From Desulfobacteraceae bacterium (GTDB lineage: Bacteria > Desulfobacterota > Desulfobacteria > Desulfobacterales > Desulfobacteraceae): a DNA stretch of 18,728 nucleotides. The stretch's first letter is position 1, and each line of letters begins with the position of its first letter. The position numbers and the translations under genes are program-made. This document shows positions 8,695-15,807 of this stretch, piece by piece. The notes below the pieces were generated by a model. The model was not told where the DNA came from. It saw only the letters and a program-made list of their open reading frames with translations, and made no database searches. Location: NCBI GenBank assembly GCA_024225895.1, contig JAAEMC010001108.1, positions 1 through 18,728 on the forward strand, written 5' to 3'.

Positions 8695-9015
8695 TTAATT
8701 CAAAGAGAGCATAAGCGTGCACGCAGAGCCGACAATAAAGCTGACTCCGGCTATGACAAAATTTGTTTTTGAGGCCTTTGGAAACTCCATCATCATTAAA
8801 TAGAAACCATTTACCAGGCCTGAAATACAGGCAGAGCCAGGGATCAGATAGAAGAACAAAACAAGTGGTAACAATCCTTTAGATCCTTCTACATTACTTA
8901 AAGTAGAAAATGAAATGAGATTAAGTATAATAAACAAGGCCACCGCATATACCAGGTTTTGATGCAAACCGAATGTTGAGTTGTCCTCTGGTTTCTTCCA
9001 AACTAAAAATCGCAT
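8695..9015 (-). CDS. Small three-TM membrane protein, unknown function
   Basis: A 106-residue protein beginning MRFLVWKKPED. The frame is open to an ATG at 9045, inside the preceding gene. The ATG at 9015 is chosen because GGAGG stands five bases upstream and overlaps the end of the methyltransferase frame (GGA GGA TAA TATG), a coupled start. Three hydrophobic helices are visible: NLVYAVALFIILNLISF, LLPLVLFFYLIPGSACISGL and NFVIAGVSFIVGSACTLML. I do not recognise a family. Two GSAC motifs (in helices 2 and 3) give the only cysteines. Its position between a membrane methyltransferase and a radical SAM enzyme suggests an accessory membrane subunit; this is inference. Confidence 0.7.
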   Translation of the reverse strand: MRFLVWKKPEDNSTFGLHQNLVYAVALFIILNLISFSTLSNVEGSKGLLPLVLFFYLIPGSACISGLVNGFYLMMMEFPKASKTNFVIAGVSFIVGSACTLMLSLN

Positions 9016-9016
9016 A

Positions 9017-9700
9017 TTATCCTCCGTGTTCTTTCTTATGTCCAAACCAAATTATTTTTTTATTAATAATCTTTTTGGGATTCGGAATTAAAAATGGGGT
9101 TTTGGCTGAATAGGCGTGATATTTTTTATTGTTTTTGAAAATTTGTAATTCTTCCTGCTTGGCCCTGTAAACCATCATAGGCATGAAAAAAATAAGATTT
9201 ATTAAAAAGATTATGTGATTTTGGAAAATACAGGCCAACCCCAGGTTATAGAAAATCAAGGAACTGTACATGGGGTGCCGAACCATGGCAAAGACACCCT
9301 TGTCTATGACTTCATGCTGTGCATGGATGACAATGTGGTCGGACCAGAAACGCTCAATGGTTATCCTGGCAATGACATTGATGCTGGTTGCAATAATGAT
9401 TAAGAAGGATCCTAAAAGAAAGAAGAAAGCATTGAGTATCAGGGGAGTTTTTATGACACCAATGGATTTGGTAACCAGAGGGACAAAGGGCAGAAGCACC
9501 AAAATCATGGTGATAGTGGAAACCGGGCATTTTTTTTCCAAGCTTTTATCTTGCAGTGAATAAAAAGCAAATTTTAAGGCCACACTTGTCAGAATCGCCA
9601 ATGCAGACAAAGAGGCAATGATCAAAGCCGGTACAAATAAAACATTCTGGTTTACCCCGTCTGCAATAGTATTCATTATCGGTGAAATCAGTGAATTCAA
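9017..9700 (-). CDS. Integral-membrane methyltransferase, ICMT/PEMT-like
   Basis: A 227-residue, multi-helix membrane protein. Its C-terminal half carries the hallmark of the isoprenylcysteine carboxyl methyltransferase / phospholipid methyltransferase superfamily: RFWSDHIVIHAQHEVIDKG (117-135), then VRHPMYSS (140-147), a hydrophobic pair, RAKQEE (179-184), and a KKYHAYSAKTPFLIP tail. In this superfamily the RHPxY and EE residues bind S-adenosylmethionine and the acceptor is a membrane-embedded lipid or lipidated cysteine. The start is TTG at 9700, overlapping the TGA stop of the upstream gene (TTGA) with AAAGG eight bases before it; an ATG at 9676 is the alternative. Bacterial members are functionally diverse, so the acceptor cannot be named. 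The overlaps on both sides place it firmly in the operon. Confidence 0.85.
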   Translation of the reverse strand: MNSLISPIMNTIADGVNQNVLFVPALIIASLSALAILTSVALKFAFYSLQDKSLEKKCPVSTITMILVLLPFVPLVTKSIGVIKTPLILNAFFFLLGSFLIIIATSINVIARITIERFWSDHIVIHAQHEVIDKGVFAMVRHPMYSSLIFYNLGLACIFQNHIIFLINLIFFMPMMVYRAKQEELQIFKNNKKYHAYSAKTPFLIPNPKKIINKKIIWFGHKKEHGG

Positions 9701-10341
9701 GAATATGCCCTTTCCCTTTTTTTGAATATTCTCTGACTAAAAACATAGATGAAATAGGGCGTGATTATCATTGCCATCATCTGGTAAATGGTAAAATTAA
9801 ATAAAATTTGGGGCTCTGTCCGGATAAATTCCGAACAAAACCGAAAGAGTGAGTAAAGAATCATGTAGAGGGCAAAATGCCCGCCGGTTAAGTGTTCTTT
9901 GGTATGAAGATAATAAAAGAAAAAAAATAACAACAGGTGAAATCCTGCTGACCAGATCTGGATAGGATAATCAGGGCTTGCACAGCATCCATTAAAATAA
10001 CATCCAAACTTTCCCCAGAACACTCCCATGCACAGGGGTAAAATATACATGTCTCCGAAATTTGTTTTGATGCCGTTGACACGTTTTGAAATGTTGATGC
10101 CTATATATGCCCCGATTAATGCGCCGTAAATGCTTTTTGAGGTGAAAATGACAGGCAAATGAAACCCATAGCTGATGATAACGGGTATTTTAGAGCCAAT
10201 AATGGCACCGGTAATTAAACCGGCCAGGTTTTGAAGCCGCTGGTGGGGAGTCAGATTGTTCTTAAAGCCTTTTCGCATCTTTTTTGAAATGAAAAGCGCA
10301 GACAAGACCCCTGTAATGTTGAAGATTATATAGTATATCAA
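9697..10341 (-). CDS. Lgt-like (prolipoprotein diacylglyceryl transferase family) membrane protein
   Basis: A 214-residue multi-helix protein starting with TTG at 10341; an in-frame TAA lies three codons upstream, so no longer start is possible. Motifs in order: SIYGALIGAYIG (70-81), GKFGCYFNGCC (110-120), YPIQIW (125-130) and RFCSEFIR (167-174). The second, third and fourth correspond to the GRxGNFxN signature, the YPTQLYE motif and the essential C-terminal RFxxExxR of Lgt, which moves diacylglyceryl from phosphatidylglycerol to a lipoprotein cysteine. Odd points: the HGG loop histidine of housekeeping Lgt is replaced by IYGAL, and the signature is the cysteine-rich GCC variant. It is also shorter than E. 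coli Lgt (about 290 residues). A specialised paralogue acting on a different acceptor or glycerolipid is more likely than the housekeeping enzyme. It is first in the operon. Confidence 0.82.
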   Translation of the reverse strand: MIYYIIFNITGVLSALFISKKMRKGFKNNLTPHQRLQNLAGLITGAIIGSKIPVIISYGFHLPVIFTSKSIYGALIGAYIGINISKRVNGIKTNFGDMYILPLCMGVFWGKFGCYFNGCCASPDYPIQIWSAGFHLLLFFFFYYLHTKEHLTGGHFALYMILYSLFRFCSEFIRTEPQILFNFTIYQMMAMIITPYFIYVFSQRIFKKRERAYS

Positions 10342-10448
10342 TTTTGGTTAATTCTCTCTTTTGCAAATTTACCATGCAACCTGGTTTTTGATATAGCTTC
10401 TATCCTTTAATCATAGTATGAAATCTGTATATTTAAAATTAATTATGC

Positions 10449-10474
10449 AACCATGCTCCATTACCGGCATGGTT
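10449..10474. repeat. 8-bp inverted repeat upstream of the lipid operon
   Basis: AACCATGC and GCATGGTT flank a 10-nt loop. It lies between the GNAT-like fragment and the Lgt-like gene. There is no T-run after the stem in either direction, so it is not a good intrinsic terminator; an operator or weak terminator remains possible. Confidence 0.4.
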
Positions 10475-10491
10475 AAAACAAAATTATGGCT

Positions 10492-10674
10492 TTACCTTTC
10501 TAACTTTATAAGATCAGCCGGGTTATCATGCTGATCAACTAAATCCAGCTTTAAATATAGCACGCCCGGCAGTGGATTGTCATAGTAATGTGCTGTTTGC
10601 TCAAAGCCCAAGGGCTTGTACAGGGCTTCTATCTCTTCTATCTCTTCTGGGCTCTTTTCATGAATAATCGCCAT
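10492..10674 (-). pseudogene. GNAT acetyltransferase C-terminal fragment (probable remnant)
   Basis: A 60-codon frame, MAIIHEKSPEEIEEIEALYK followed by PLGFEQTAHYYDNPLPGVLYLKLDL. The part from EALYKPLGF to YLKLDL matches the last helix and strands of GNAT acetyltransferases, which typically end LYxxLGFxxxxxYYDNPxPGxxYMxLxL. The acetyl-CoA-binding motif A (Q/RxxGxG/A) and everything before it are absent. Upstream codons in the same frame (KWTQKFT) do not restore the domain, and there is no clear ribosome-binding site. The fragment starts 43 bp after the methyltransferase stop on the same strand. It is most likely the relic of a deleted acetyltransferase gene; expression as a 60-residue protein cannot be excluded. 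Confidence 0.55.
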
Positions 10675-10717
10675 GGTAAACTTCTGAGTCCACTTTTTTG
10701 TTTTTGGTTAAAAAGCC

Positions 10718-11293
10718 TTAGGATTTTTTAAAGATAAAAGCGTCAAAATGAATGCCTTCAATTTTTTTGGAAGTCAAATTCAGGCCCAGGGTATAGTTGT
10801 TCGGGTCTGCAGCCTCGGGATGGGCGGCATCAGTCTGTTTTATTATTTCAACGGTTTTCAGGGTCGGCTCAAAAATACAGATAACGGCATTGGATGTTGT
10901 TGTACGATAAAACTCTTGCAGTACTTTTTGCCGGTCTGCCTCTTTGACATGATGCAGGGTTCCCAAGGAAAAAACCGCATCAAATGCACCATCAGCAAAA
11001 GGTATGTCTGAGGCATCAAAAAATTCAAATTTGATGAGGTGATCGACATTCACCTTTTGTGCATTGTCATGCCAATCCTGTTTTGCATATATGGAAGAGT
11101 CATCCTTTGGTTCCCCTGTTAATACTTTATATCCGGACAATGCCAGTGTTATTGCCAGATTGCCCATTCCAGTTCCGATATCTAATATTTTTGCATCCTG
11201 CGGCATCTTTAAATCCTGGATTACTTTGTGAGTGTCTATTGCGGAAAAACTAAATTTTTCTCCTAAAATTTTTTTGGCTTTTGTTATATCCAT
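10718..11293 (-). CDS. Class I SAM-dependent methyltransferase
   Basis: A 191-residue protein with an ordinary ribosome-binding site (AGGAG) upstream of the ATG. Motif I is ILDIGTGMG (36-44). The acidic residue after strand 2 is in VLTGEP (E61). A motif II/III region follows, FFDASDIPFADGAFDAVFSL (about 91-110), then GTLHHV (111-116). This is the Methyltransf_11/25 type of Rossmann fold, acting in the cytoplasm on a small molecule; the acceptor is unknown. The protein is short at the C-terminus compared with 240-250-residue relatives. It begins 15 bp after the alpha/beta hydrolase stop, so the two are probably co-transcribed. Confidence 0.88.
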   Translation of the reverse strand: MDITKAKKILGEKFSFSAIDTHKVIQDLKMPQDAKILDIGTGMGNLAITLALSGYKVLTGEPKDDSSIYAKQDWHDNAQKVNVDHLIKFEFFDASDIPFADGAFDAVFSLGTLHHVKEADRQKVLQEFYRTTTSNAVICIFEPTLKTVEIIKQTDAAHPEAADPNNYTLGLNLTSKKIEGIHFDAFIFKKS

Positions 11294-11308
11294 TTTTAAA
11301 GTCTCCTA

Positions 11309-12139
11309 TTATTGGGCGTTGTTTTTCAATATAAAATCAATTACAGCACAATTAAACTGATTTGGATTGTCTTTGTACATGCCATGGGATGCATTCAAGA
11401 TAACTTTTTTTTCAAAATTTTGAAGGGTGTGTTCCAGTTTTTCATGCATCAATCCGTAAATTGGCGGGCTGCTCTGGCCGGTCAGCAGCAGGAAGGGGTA
11501 GGATGCTGTTTTTAGTTCTTTGCTGTGAAATGGTTCGCTGGCATCCTTTACAAGGCTTTTTAAGGACCATACATTGTCCCGGCGAGCCTGTTTAGTTTTT
11601 TCAGGCAGTCTTTTCCAGGTACCGGGTCTGCTTACAGCATCTGTAAATGTTTCCAGCCCTTTGTCAATATTTCCTTTTTTTATTAGATTAAGGGCCGTTT
11701 TTATGAATTTTGTACGGTTTTGTATTTCTCTTATTACTGTAGGTATTGACGGCAGCATGTCATTGAAAGGAGCTGGATCGGCAAGGACAGCAGAACAAAC
11801 CTGGCAAGGATGGGTTGCAAGCAATTTTAAAATAACAGCCCCGCCCCTTGAATGCCCAACCAGGTGAACCGGTCCGGCAGCCAGTTTTTTTATAAAAACG
11901 AAAAGATCATCTGCATGTTGTTGAACTGTAAAATCATCCCCTTTCCCATCCCAGGACTCTGGGTAGCAATGTCGAAGGCTAAGGGACATCGCCCTAAAAT
12001 GCTTGCTGAAAAAGTCCACTTGTTCTGACCAGGACCTGTAATCTCCCATGGAACCATGAATGAACAGCAAGGGGGCTCCCTGTCCTTTTTCGACATAGGT
12101 CATTTCATAATTGTTCACTGTGAGCGTTTTTCTTTTCAT
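11309..12139 (-). CDS. Alpha/beta hydrolase
   Basis: A 276-residue protein. The frame is open two codons further to a TTG at 12145, but the ATG at 12139 has a GGA seven bases upstream and is preferred. Landmarks from this start: the oxyanion-hole FIHGS (H28-G29), the nucleophile elbow GHSRGG with Ser97, and a late ASHGMY motif with catalytic His252. The third member of the triad would lie around LLLTGQSSPP, where a clear aspartate or glutamate is missing, so its identity is uncertain. No signal peptide is present, so the enzyme is cytoplasmic. Esterase, lipase-like or C-C hydrolase activity is possible and the substrate cannot be read from sequence. It lies between a GNAT and a methyltransferase on the same strand. 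Confidence 0.88.
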   Translation of the reverse strand: MKRKTLTVNNYEMTYVEKGQGAPLLFIHGSMGDYRSWSEQVDFFSKHFRAMSLSLRHCYPESWDGKGDDFTVQQHADDLFVFIKKLAAGPVHLVGHSRGGAVILKLLATHPCQVCSAVLADPAPFNDMLPSIPTVIREIQNRTKFIKTALNLIKKGNIDKGLETFTDAVSRPGTWKRLPEKTKQARRDNVWSLKSLVKDASEPFHSKELKTASYPFLLLTGQSSPPIYGLMHEKLEHTLQNFEKKVILNASHGMYKDNPNQFNCAVIDFILKNNAQ

Positions 12140-12167
12140 AGACAATTCCGGCAGGTTACAGGAGAAC

Positions 12168-12695
12168 TTATTTTTGTGCCTTATATTTTGTCCGTGTGAT
12201 GGAAAAGTAATCCACTACATCTCCATAGCAGTCAATGGTGCTGTCCGGTTTCATTCCCACTTTTTTGAGAATATGGATGGATGAATAATTTTCAGGCACT
12301 GCCGCCCCATAAATGATTTCCAGTCTCAGATTGTCAAAACCGTACTCAATACAGCGGGCCGCCGCTTCAAAAGCATATCCCTTACCCCATGATTCTTGCA
12401 TCAGTCCATAGCGGATATCAATGAAATGGGTGTTTCTTGCAAATTCCAATCCGCAAAAACCGACCCTTTTATTTGATTCCTTTTCCCAAAGGAGAAAGGT
12501 GCCAAAATGGTGCTTTTCCCAATGGGTGATTTTGCCGTTAAACCATTCTTTTGCCTCTTGTTTGGAATAGGGTCTTTCCAAGGGGAGATACCGTGTTCTT
12601 TCAGGATCAGATAAATAGAGTTTAGTGAAATCAAAATCATTGTTTTTGATGGGAATGAAATTCAGCCGCTTGCTTTCTATCTCTAAGTTTATCAT
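12168..12695 (-). CDS. GNAT family N-acetyltransferase, RimJ/RimL type
   Basis: A 175-residue protein of the usual length for the Acetyltransf_3 family. The N-terminal strand IESKRLNFIPIKNND is typical. The acetyl-CoA pyrophosphate-binding motif A is QESWGKGYAFEAA (100-112), and AVPENYSSIHILKKVGM (about 132-148) is motif B. RimJ/L-type enzymes transfer acetyl groups to N-terminal amines of proteins or to small amines; the acceptor here is not predictable. No Shine-Dalgarno sequence is evident before the ATG. The start lies 21 bp after the CYTH gene stop, so translation may depend on ribosomes arriving from upstream. Confidence 0.88.
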   Translation of the reverse strand: MINLEIESKRLNFIPIKNNDFDFTKLYLSDPERTRYLPLERPYSKQEAKEWFNGKITHWEKHHFGTFLLWEKESNKRVGFCGLEFARNTHFIDIRYGLMQESWGKGYAFEAAARCIEYGFDNLRLEIIYGAAVPENYSSIHILKKVGMKPDSTIDCYGDVVDYFSITRTKYKAQK

Positions 12696-12716
12696 AGGAT
12701 TTTTATGTGTTTGTTA

Positions 12717-13232
12717 TCATTGTTTGCTTTTGAGCAGATCAACATAGGCACAGTCAATTAACATTTCATCTTTTATGTTAAACTGCTTCATCAAAAGGTC
12801 TGCTTCATTTTTCCCCACCTGCATCTGTTCATCTTCAGATAAAACCACCTCAAACTCCAGATAATTTCCAAGATCTTTTACCTGGTCGATATGAACACGG
12901 CATCGTCCAATGAGAAAAAGGGTCCTTGTCTTTTTCACCACCCCGAAAATTCCATGGGCTTTTTTTAGAACCTTCAATAATTGCCCAGGCTCGCTGGTCT
13001 TTGTGATGAAGTATTCGCATGCCTTTGGCCCCGGCTGATTGTTGCGTTTGTAAAAGATGAGTTCACCGTTGTGATCTGAGAAAAAACGCAGTTTAAGCCG
13101 CCCATTGCTGCAATTAAAAAAGTAATCTTTCTGCTCGATGATTTCAGGATCTGTATCAGAAAGAGATCCGGCTTTTTTCAAATAAAAGGCCACATCATCC
13201 AGTGCTGCTTTAATTTCAATATTTTTTGCCAT
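12717..13232 (-). CDS. CYTH domain protein (class IV adenylate cyclase-like)
   Basis: A 171-residue protein with AGGA four bases before the ATG. It opens with NIEIKA (4-9), a version of the CYTH N-terminal ExExK motif in which the first glutamate is replaced by Asn. RLKLRFF (45-51), CRVHIDQV (111-118) and LGNYLEFEVVL (121-131) follow as the alternating basic and acidic strands of the triphosphate tunnel. CYTH enzymes bind a triphosphate with metal ions and act as class IV adenylate cyclases, thiamine triphosphatases or inorganic triphosphatases. This NIEIKA-type subgroup is commonly annotated as class IV cyclase, but activity is unproven. It lies 35 bp after the DUF1835 gene. Confidence 0.8.
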   Translation of the reverse strand: MAKNIEIKAALDDVAFYLKKAGSLSDTDPEIIEQKDYFFNCSNGRLKLRFFSDHNGELIFYKRNNQPGPKACEYFITKTSEPGQLLKVLKKAHGIFGVVKKTRTLFLIGRCRVHIDQVKDLGNYLEFEVVLSEDEQMQVGKNEADLLMKQFNIKDEMLIDCAYVDLLKSKQ

Positions 13233-13267
13233 CTAATCCTTTTTCTTAACTGAATAAAAGTTACAGA

Positions 13268-14233
13268 CTATGATTTTTCAACCAGGGTTTGCATTGCTGC
13301 ATCCCAACACCATAAATTATCAGGTGTTAAATGAACACCGCCGATCCAGTGGTCAATGTTTGTTAATTCCATCCAGTTTTTTTGTCCGGACAGGACTGAT
13401 TTTCCGGTTTGGGTAATCGTCAGTTCAAGATCCGGTTTGGGTGCCAGCGGCAATGTACCGCCCCCTGAAAGTTCAAGAAGCGGGTCAGGCGCGGCGATAA
13501 ATTCATTCAGTATGGCCCAGAAACTGTAATCGCCCATGAACATTTTTTCTTCTGTTGTTTGATACCGCTTGAAAACTTTCCCAGGGTTCTTTTCTCCCCC
13601 GGATATAATATCAAGGGCTTTTTGAGCGGTGAGAGACAATCCATTCGTACAACTTGGATATTCTTCCAATAATCTTAAAACAGCATCAGAAAGGAATGGC
13701 AATGTACTTGTGTCTGTTTTCAGCAAATCAAACCATTTTTCAGGAGAGCTGGATCGAAATGCAGACCAGGCATTTTTTGATAATGCCAGATGATGGTCCG
13801 TGACCGGTTCCTCATATTTGAACAAGCCTGTCATCTTTTCAGGGGAAATCATCCCTAAGTATTGATTAGTGCAGATCATGGATAAGCGAGTCTGCACCAG
13901 CCTGTTTTGACTGAACCAGTCAAGGATCTGCAATATCTGCAATTGGTCATAAAGATCATGTTCAAACCACAGCACTATCTTTTCATAATCCTTCAATGAT
14001 TTCAGGGTGGTATCCCTTTCAATAAATCCTTGCTTTATCTCTTCCAGCGGGCCCCAGCCCTGGTCGAAAATGAATTGGGCCCGGATTTGAGAAAGCGCAT
14101 CCAGAGAATCTGTTTGGGGTACCGGCCCATCATGCAATACATCCCGCCACGGTAGAAATTCCCCGGGAATGTTTGCCTCTTTCATGATTGGAACCGTGGC
14201 ATCTCCATTTGTAATATTTAATATTTTTTCCAT
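13268..14233 (-). CDS. DUF1835 domain-containing protein
   Basis: A 321-residue cytoplasmic protein. The start is an ATG preceded by AGGAAG about ten bases upstream. The N-terminal half shows the DUF1835 pattern: ITNGD (7-11), IPGEFLPWRDVLHDGPVP (22-39) and later KIVLWFEHDLYDQLQILQIL. The C-terminal end GGVHLTPDNLWCWD resembles the companion C-terminal domain of the same family. The biochemical role of DUF1835 proteins is not known to me. It is first in a run of five to six same-strand genes with short gaps, which it probably shares a promoter with; no strong promoter match was found in the 119 bp upstream. Confidence 0.8.
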   Translation of the reverse strand: MEKILNITNGDATVPIMKEANIPGEFLPWRDVLHDGPVPQTDSLDALSQIRAQFIFDQGWGPLEEIKQGFIERDTTLKSLKDYEKIVLWFEHDLYDQLQILQILDWFSQNRLVQTRLSMICTNQYLGMISPEKMTGLFKYEEPVTDHHLALSKNAWSAFRSSSPEKWFDLLKTDTSTLPFLSDAVLRLLEEYPSCTNGLSLTAQKALDIISGGEKNPGKVFKRYQTTEEKMFMGDYSFWAILNEFIAAPDPLLELSGGGTLPLAPKPDLELTITQTGKSVLSGQKNWMELTNIDHWIGGVHLTPDNLWCWDAAMQTLVEKS

Positions 14234-14352
14234 GATATTTTTACTTCCTATGGATTTTTAGAGTTATGGTTTCAGTGAATTTGACAGCATTGAACACCAG
14301 TACTATTTGATCATACACAAATTTTACTGTTAAAAAAAAGAGGATAGGAGAT

Positions 14353-15807
14353 TTAAGGACTAAATTGTAAATCATCAACCCAGAAGCTGCCCTTGGATTC
14401 ATCAAAGGCGAATGCAAATCCCATAGCCTGGGAGGGATTGAATTTTTCATCCCCGCTGCCGGCCCAGGAAGGCTGGACAAACATATCCCAGGTGACGGTC
14501 ACTTTTTGCCATTTTTCTATCCTGCTTTGCTCGGGAATGATCCTGTAATCAAAGGGTTTAAGATTGTCATGACTGCCATTGTAAACCACCAGGGTAATGG
14601 GGCTGTGGTTTTCCGGTAATCGGATAAACAAGGAGATGCCTTTATTTTTACTCCAGTCCATGGTGGACGGCAGGATATGGCTTAATGTTGCCCAGCTTTC
14701 TTGTCCCACGCTATAGGAGACGTGAAAGCTTGAATTACCGCTGTGCTTTGTTTTTTGGTCCAGTTGATAAGACAGGTGTGTCTCTTTGTTAGCCTCATCA
14801 AGAAAGGTTTCCCATTTATCATTTTTTGCATCAAATCCATCAATCTGGCCACTGTCCGGCAAGACAGATGTAGTTACCTGTTTTGCTGGTTCAGATGTTG
14901 TTGTTTCGGCCTTGGTTTGAGTAACAACGGGAACAGGATCAACAACCGGTTTTCCTGGTTTCCATTGACTGACATAGTAATTTAAAAGGGGAATAAATTC
15001 TTTGGTCGCCTTTTTGTTCCCTGATGCTGTGGGATGATCATCTCCACCACCCGGATAATAATGCAATGTGTTCCTGGTTTCATTTATCTGGTGAGCGACT
15101 TTGCCGTTGGATATCCTGTGGTGGTTATTTTTTGCAGTCAGAATATTGTAAAAATCAAAGACTGCCACATTGGTTCCCCCATAATTTTTGAGCCAGTCGT
15201 TCACCAGCCAGAGGTTGAATGCCCTGGCATTTGCAGAAAGCCTTCTTTCGTGAACCGGTGGAGCGGTGATCGCGATAAAGAGCTTGTCCGGTCTTTTTTT
15301 AAAATAGGTTAAAAGTTCATTATATACTGCTTTGGCATTGCCAACGGAAAGCCAGTCTTTGTGCCGCCTGGGCAGATCATTTGGATTGCCTTCCAGATTG
15401 GAATTAGGGAAGCAGGATTTGAACATGATGATCTGATTTTCTCCCCCTGGATTTTTGGATTTGCGGGTATAATCACTATTCTGATTGTTCATCCGGTAAA
15501 GGGCCTGCAAAAATCGTTGACTGGACGAGCCGGTAAACCATTCCGGCCAGTTGGGGATATCGGTCCTGTCCCCGATACCATCCGGTCCCCAGCCATAGTT
15601 GGTATCACTGACAAAATAATTATTGTTGCCAAGCGCCCGGCCAAGACCGCCATTGCCGTCACTGAGCCAGTTCTCCCCAACAGAATGGTGGATAAAAACA
15701 AGTTTCATGGTCTGCCCGGGGGCTGTGCTTGAGGCCATGGCAGGGGAAAATAAGATAAGAATTACTAAAATCATCGTGCTAAATGAAATCAATCTGGTGA
15801 ATGGCAT
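14353..15807 (-). CDS. Secreted SGNH-like hydrolase with C-terminal jelly-roll domain
   Basis: A 484-residue protein. The frame is open to 15960, but the ATG at 15807 is chosen because it begins a clean signal peptide (MPFTRLISFS, hydrophobic MILVILILF, cleavage after AMA near residue 25) with AGGA upstream; an ATG at 15840 is the alternative. The catalytic part (about 35-285) has FIHHSVGENWL with nucleophile candidate Ser42, FKSCFPNSN (129-137), ITAPPVHERR (180-189), and GDDHPTASGN (255-264) with His258 as the block V histidine. A Pro/Thr/Val-rich linker (285-330) leads to a beta-rich domain (about 340-484) of CBM/CIA30 style: HSGNSSFHVSYSV, MDWSKNKGISLFI, EKWQKVTVTWDMF and a terminal FWVDDLQFSP. 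Carbohydrate or ester substrates outside the cell are inferred. It is divergent from the metalloprotease gene. Confidence 0.78.
   Translation of the reverse strand: MPFTRLISFSTMILVILILFSPAMASSTAPGQTMKLVFIHHSVGENWLSDGNGGLGRALGNNNYFVSDTNYGWGPDGIGDRTDIPNWPEWFTGSSSQRFLQALYRMNNQNSDYTRKSKNPGGENQIIMFKSCFPNSNLEGNPNDLPRRHKDWLSVGNAKAVYNELLTYFKKRPDKLFIAITAPPVHERRLSANARAFNLWLVNDWLKNYGGTNVAVFDFYNILTAKNNHHRISNGKVAHQINETRNTLHYYPGGGDDHPTASGNKKATKEFIPLLNYYVSQWKPGKPVVDPVPVVTQTKAETTTSEPAKQVTTSVLPDSGQIDGFDAKNDKWETFLDEANKETHLSYQLDQKTKHSGNSSFHVSYSVGQESWATLSHILPSTMDWSKNKGISLFIRLPENHSPITLVVYNGSHDNLKPFDYRIIPEQSRIEKWQKVTVTWDMFVQPSWAGSGDEKFNPSQAMGFAFAFDESKGSFWVDDLQFSP

Noticed and set aside
14241..14480. Minus-strand frame of 79 codons between the SGNH hydrolase and DUF1835 genes
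   Set aside because: It overlaps the hydrolase C-terminus out of frame and shows no family features.
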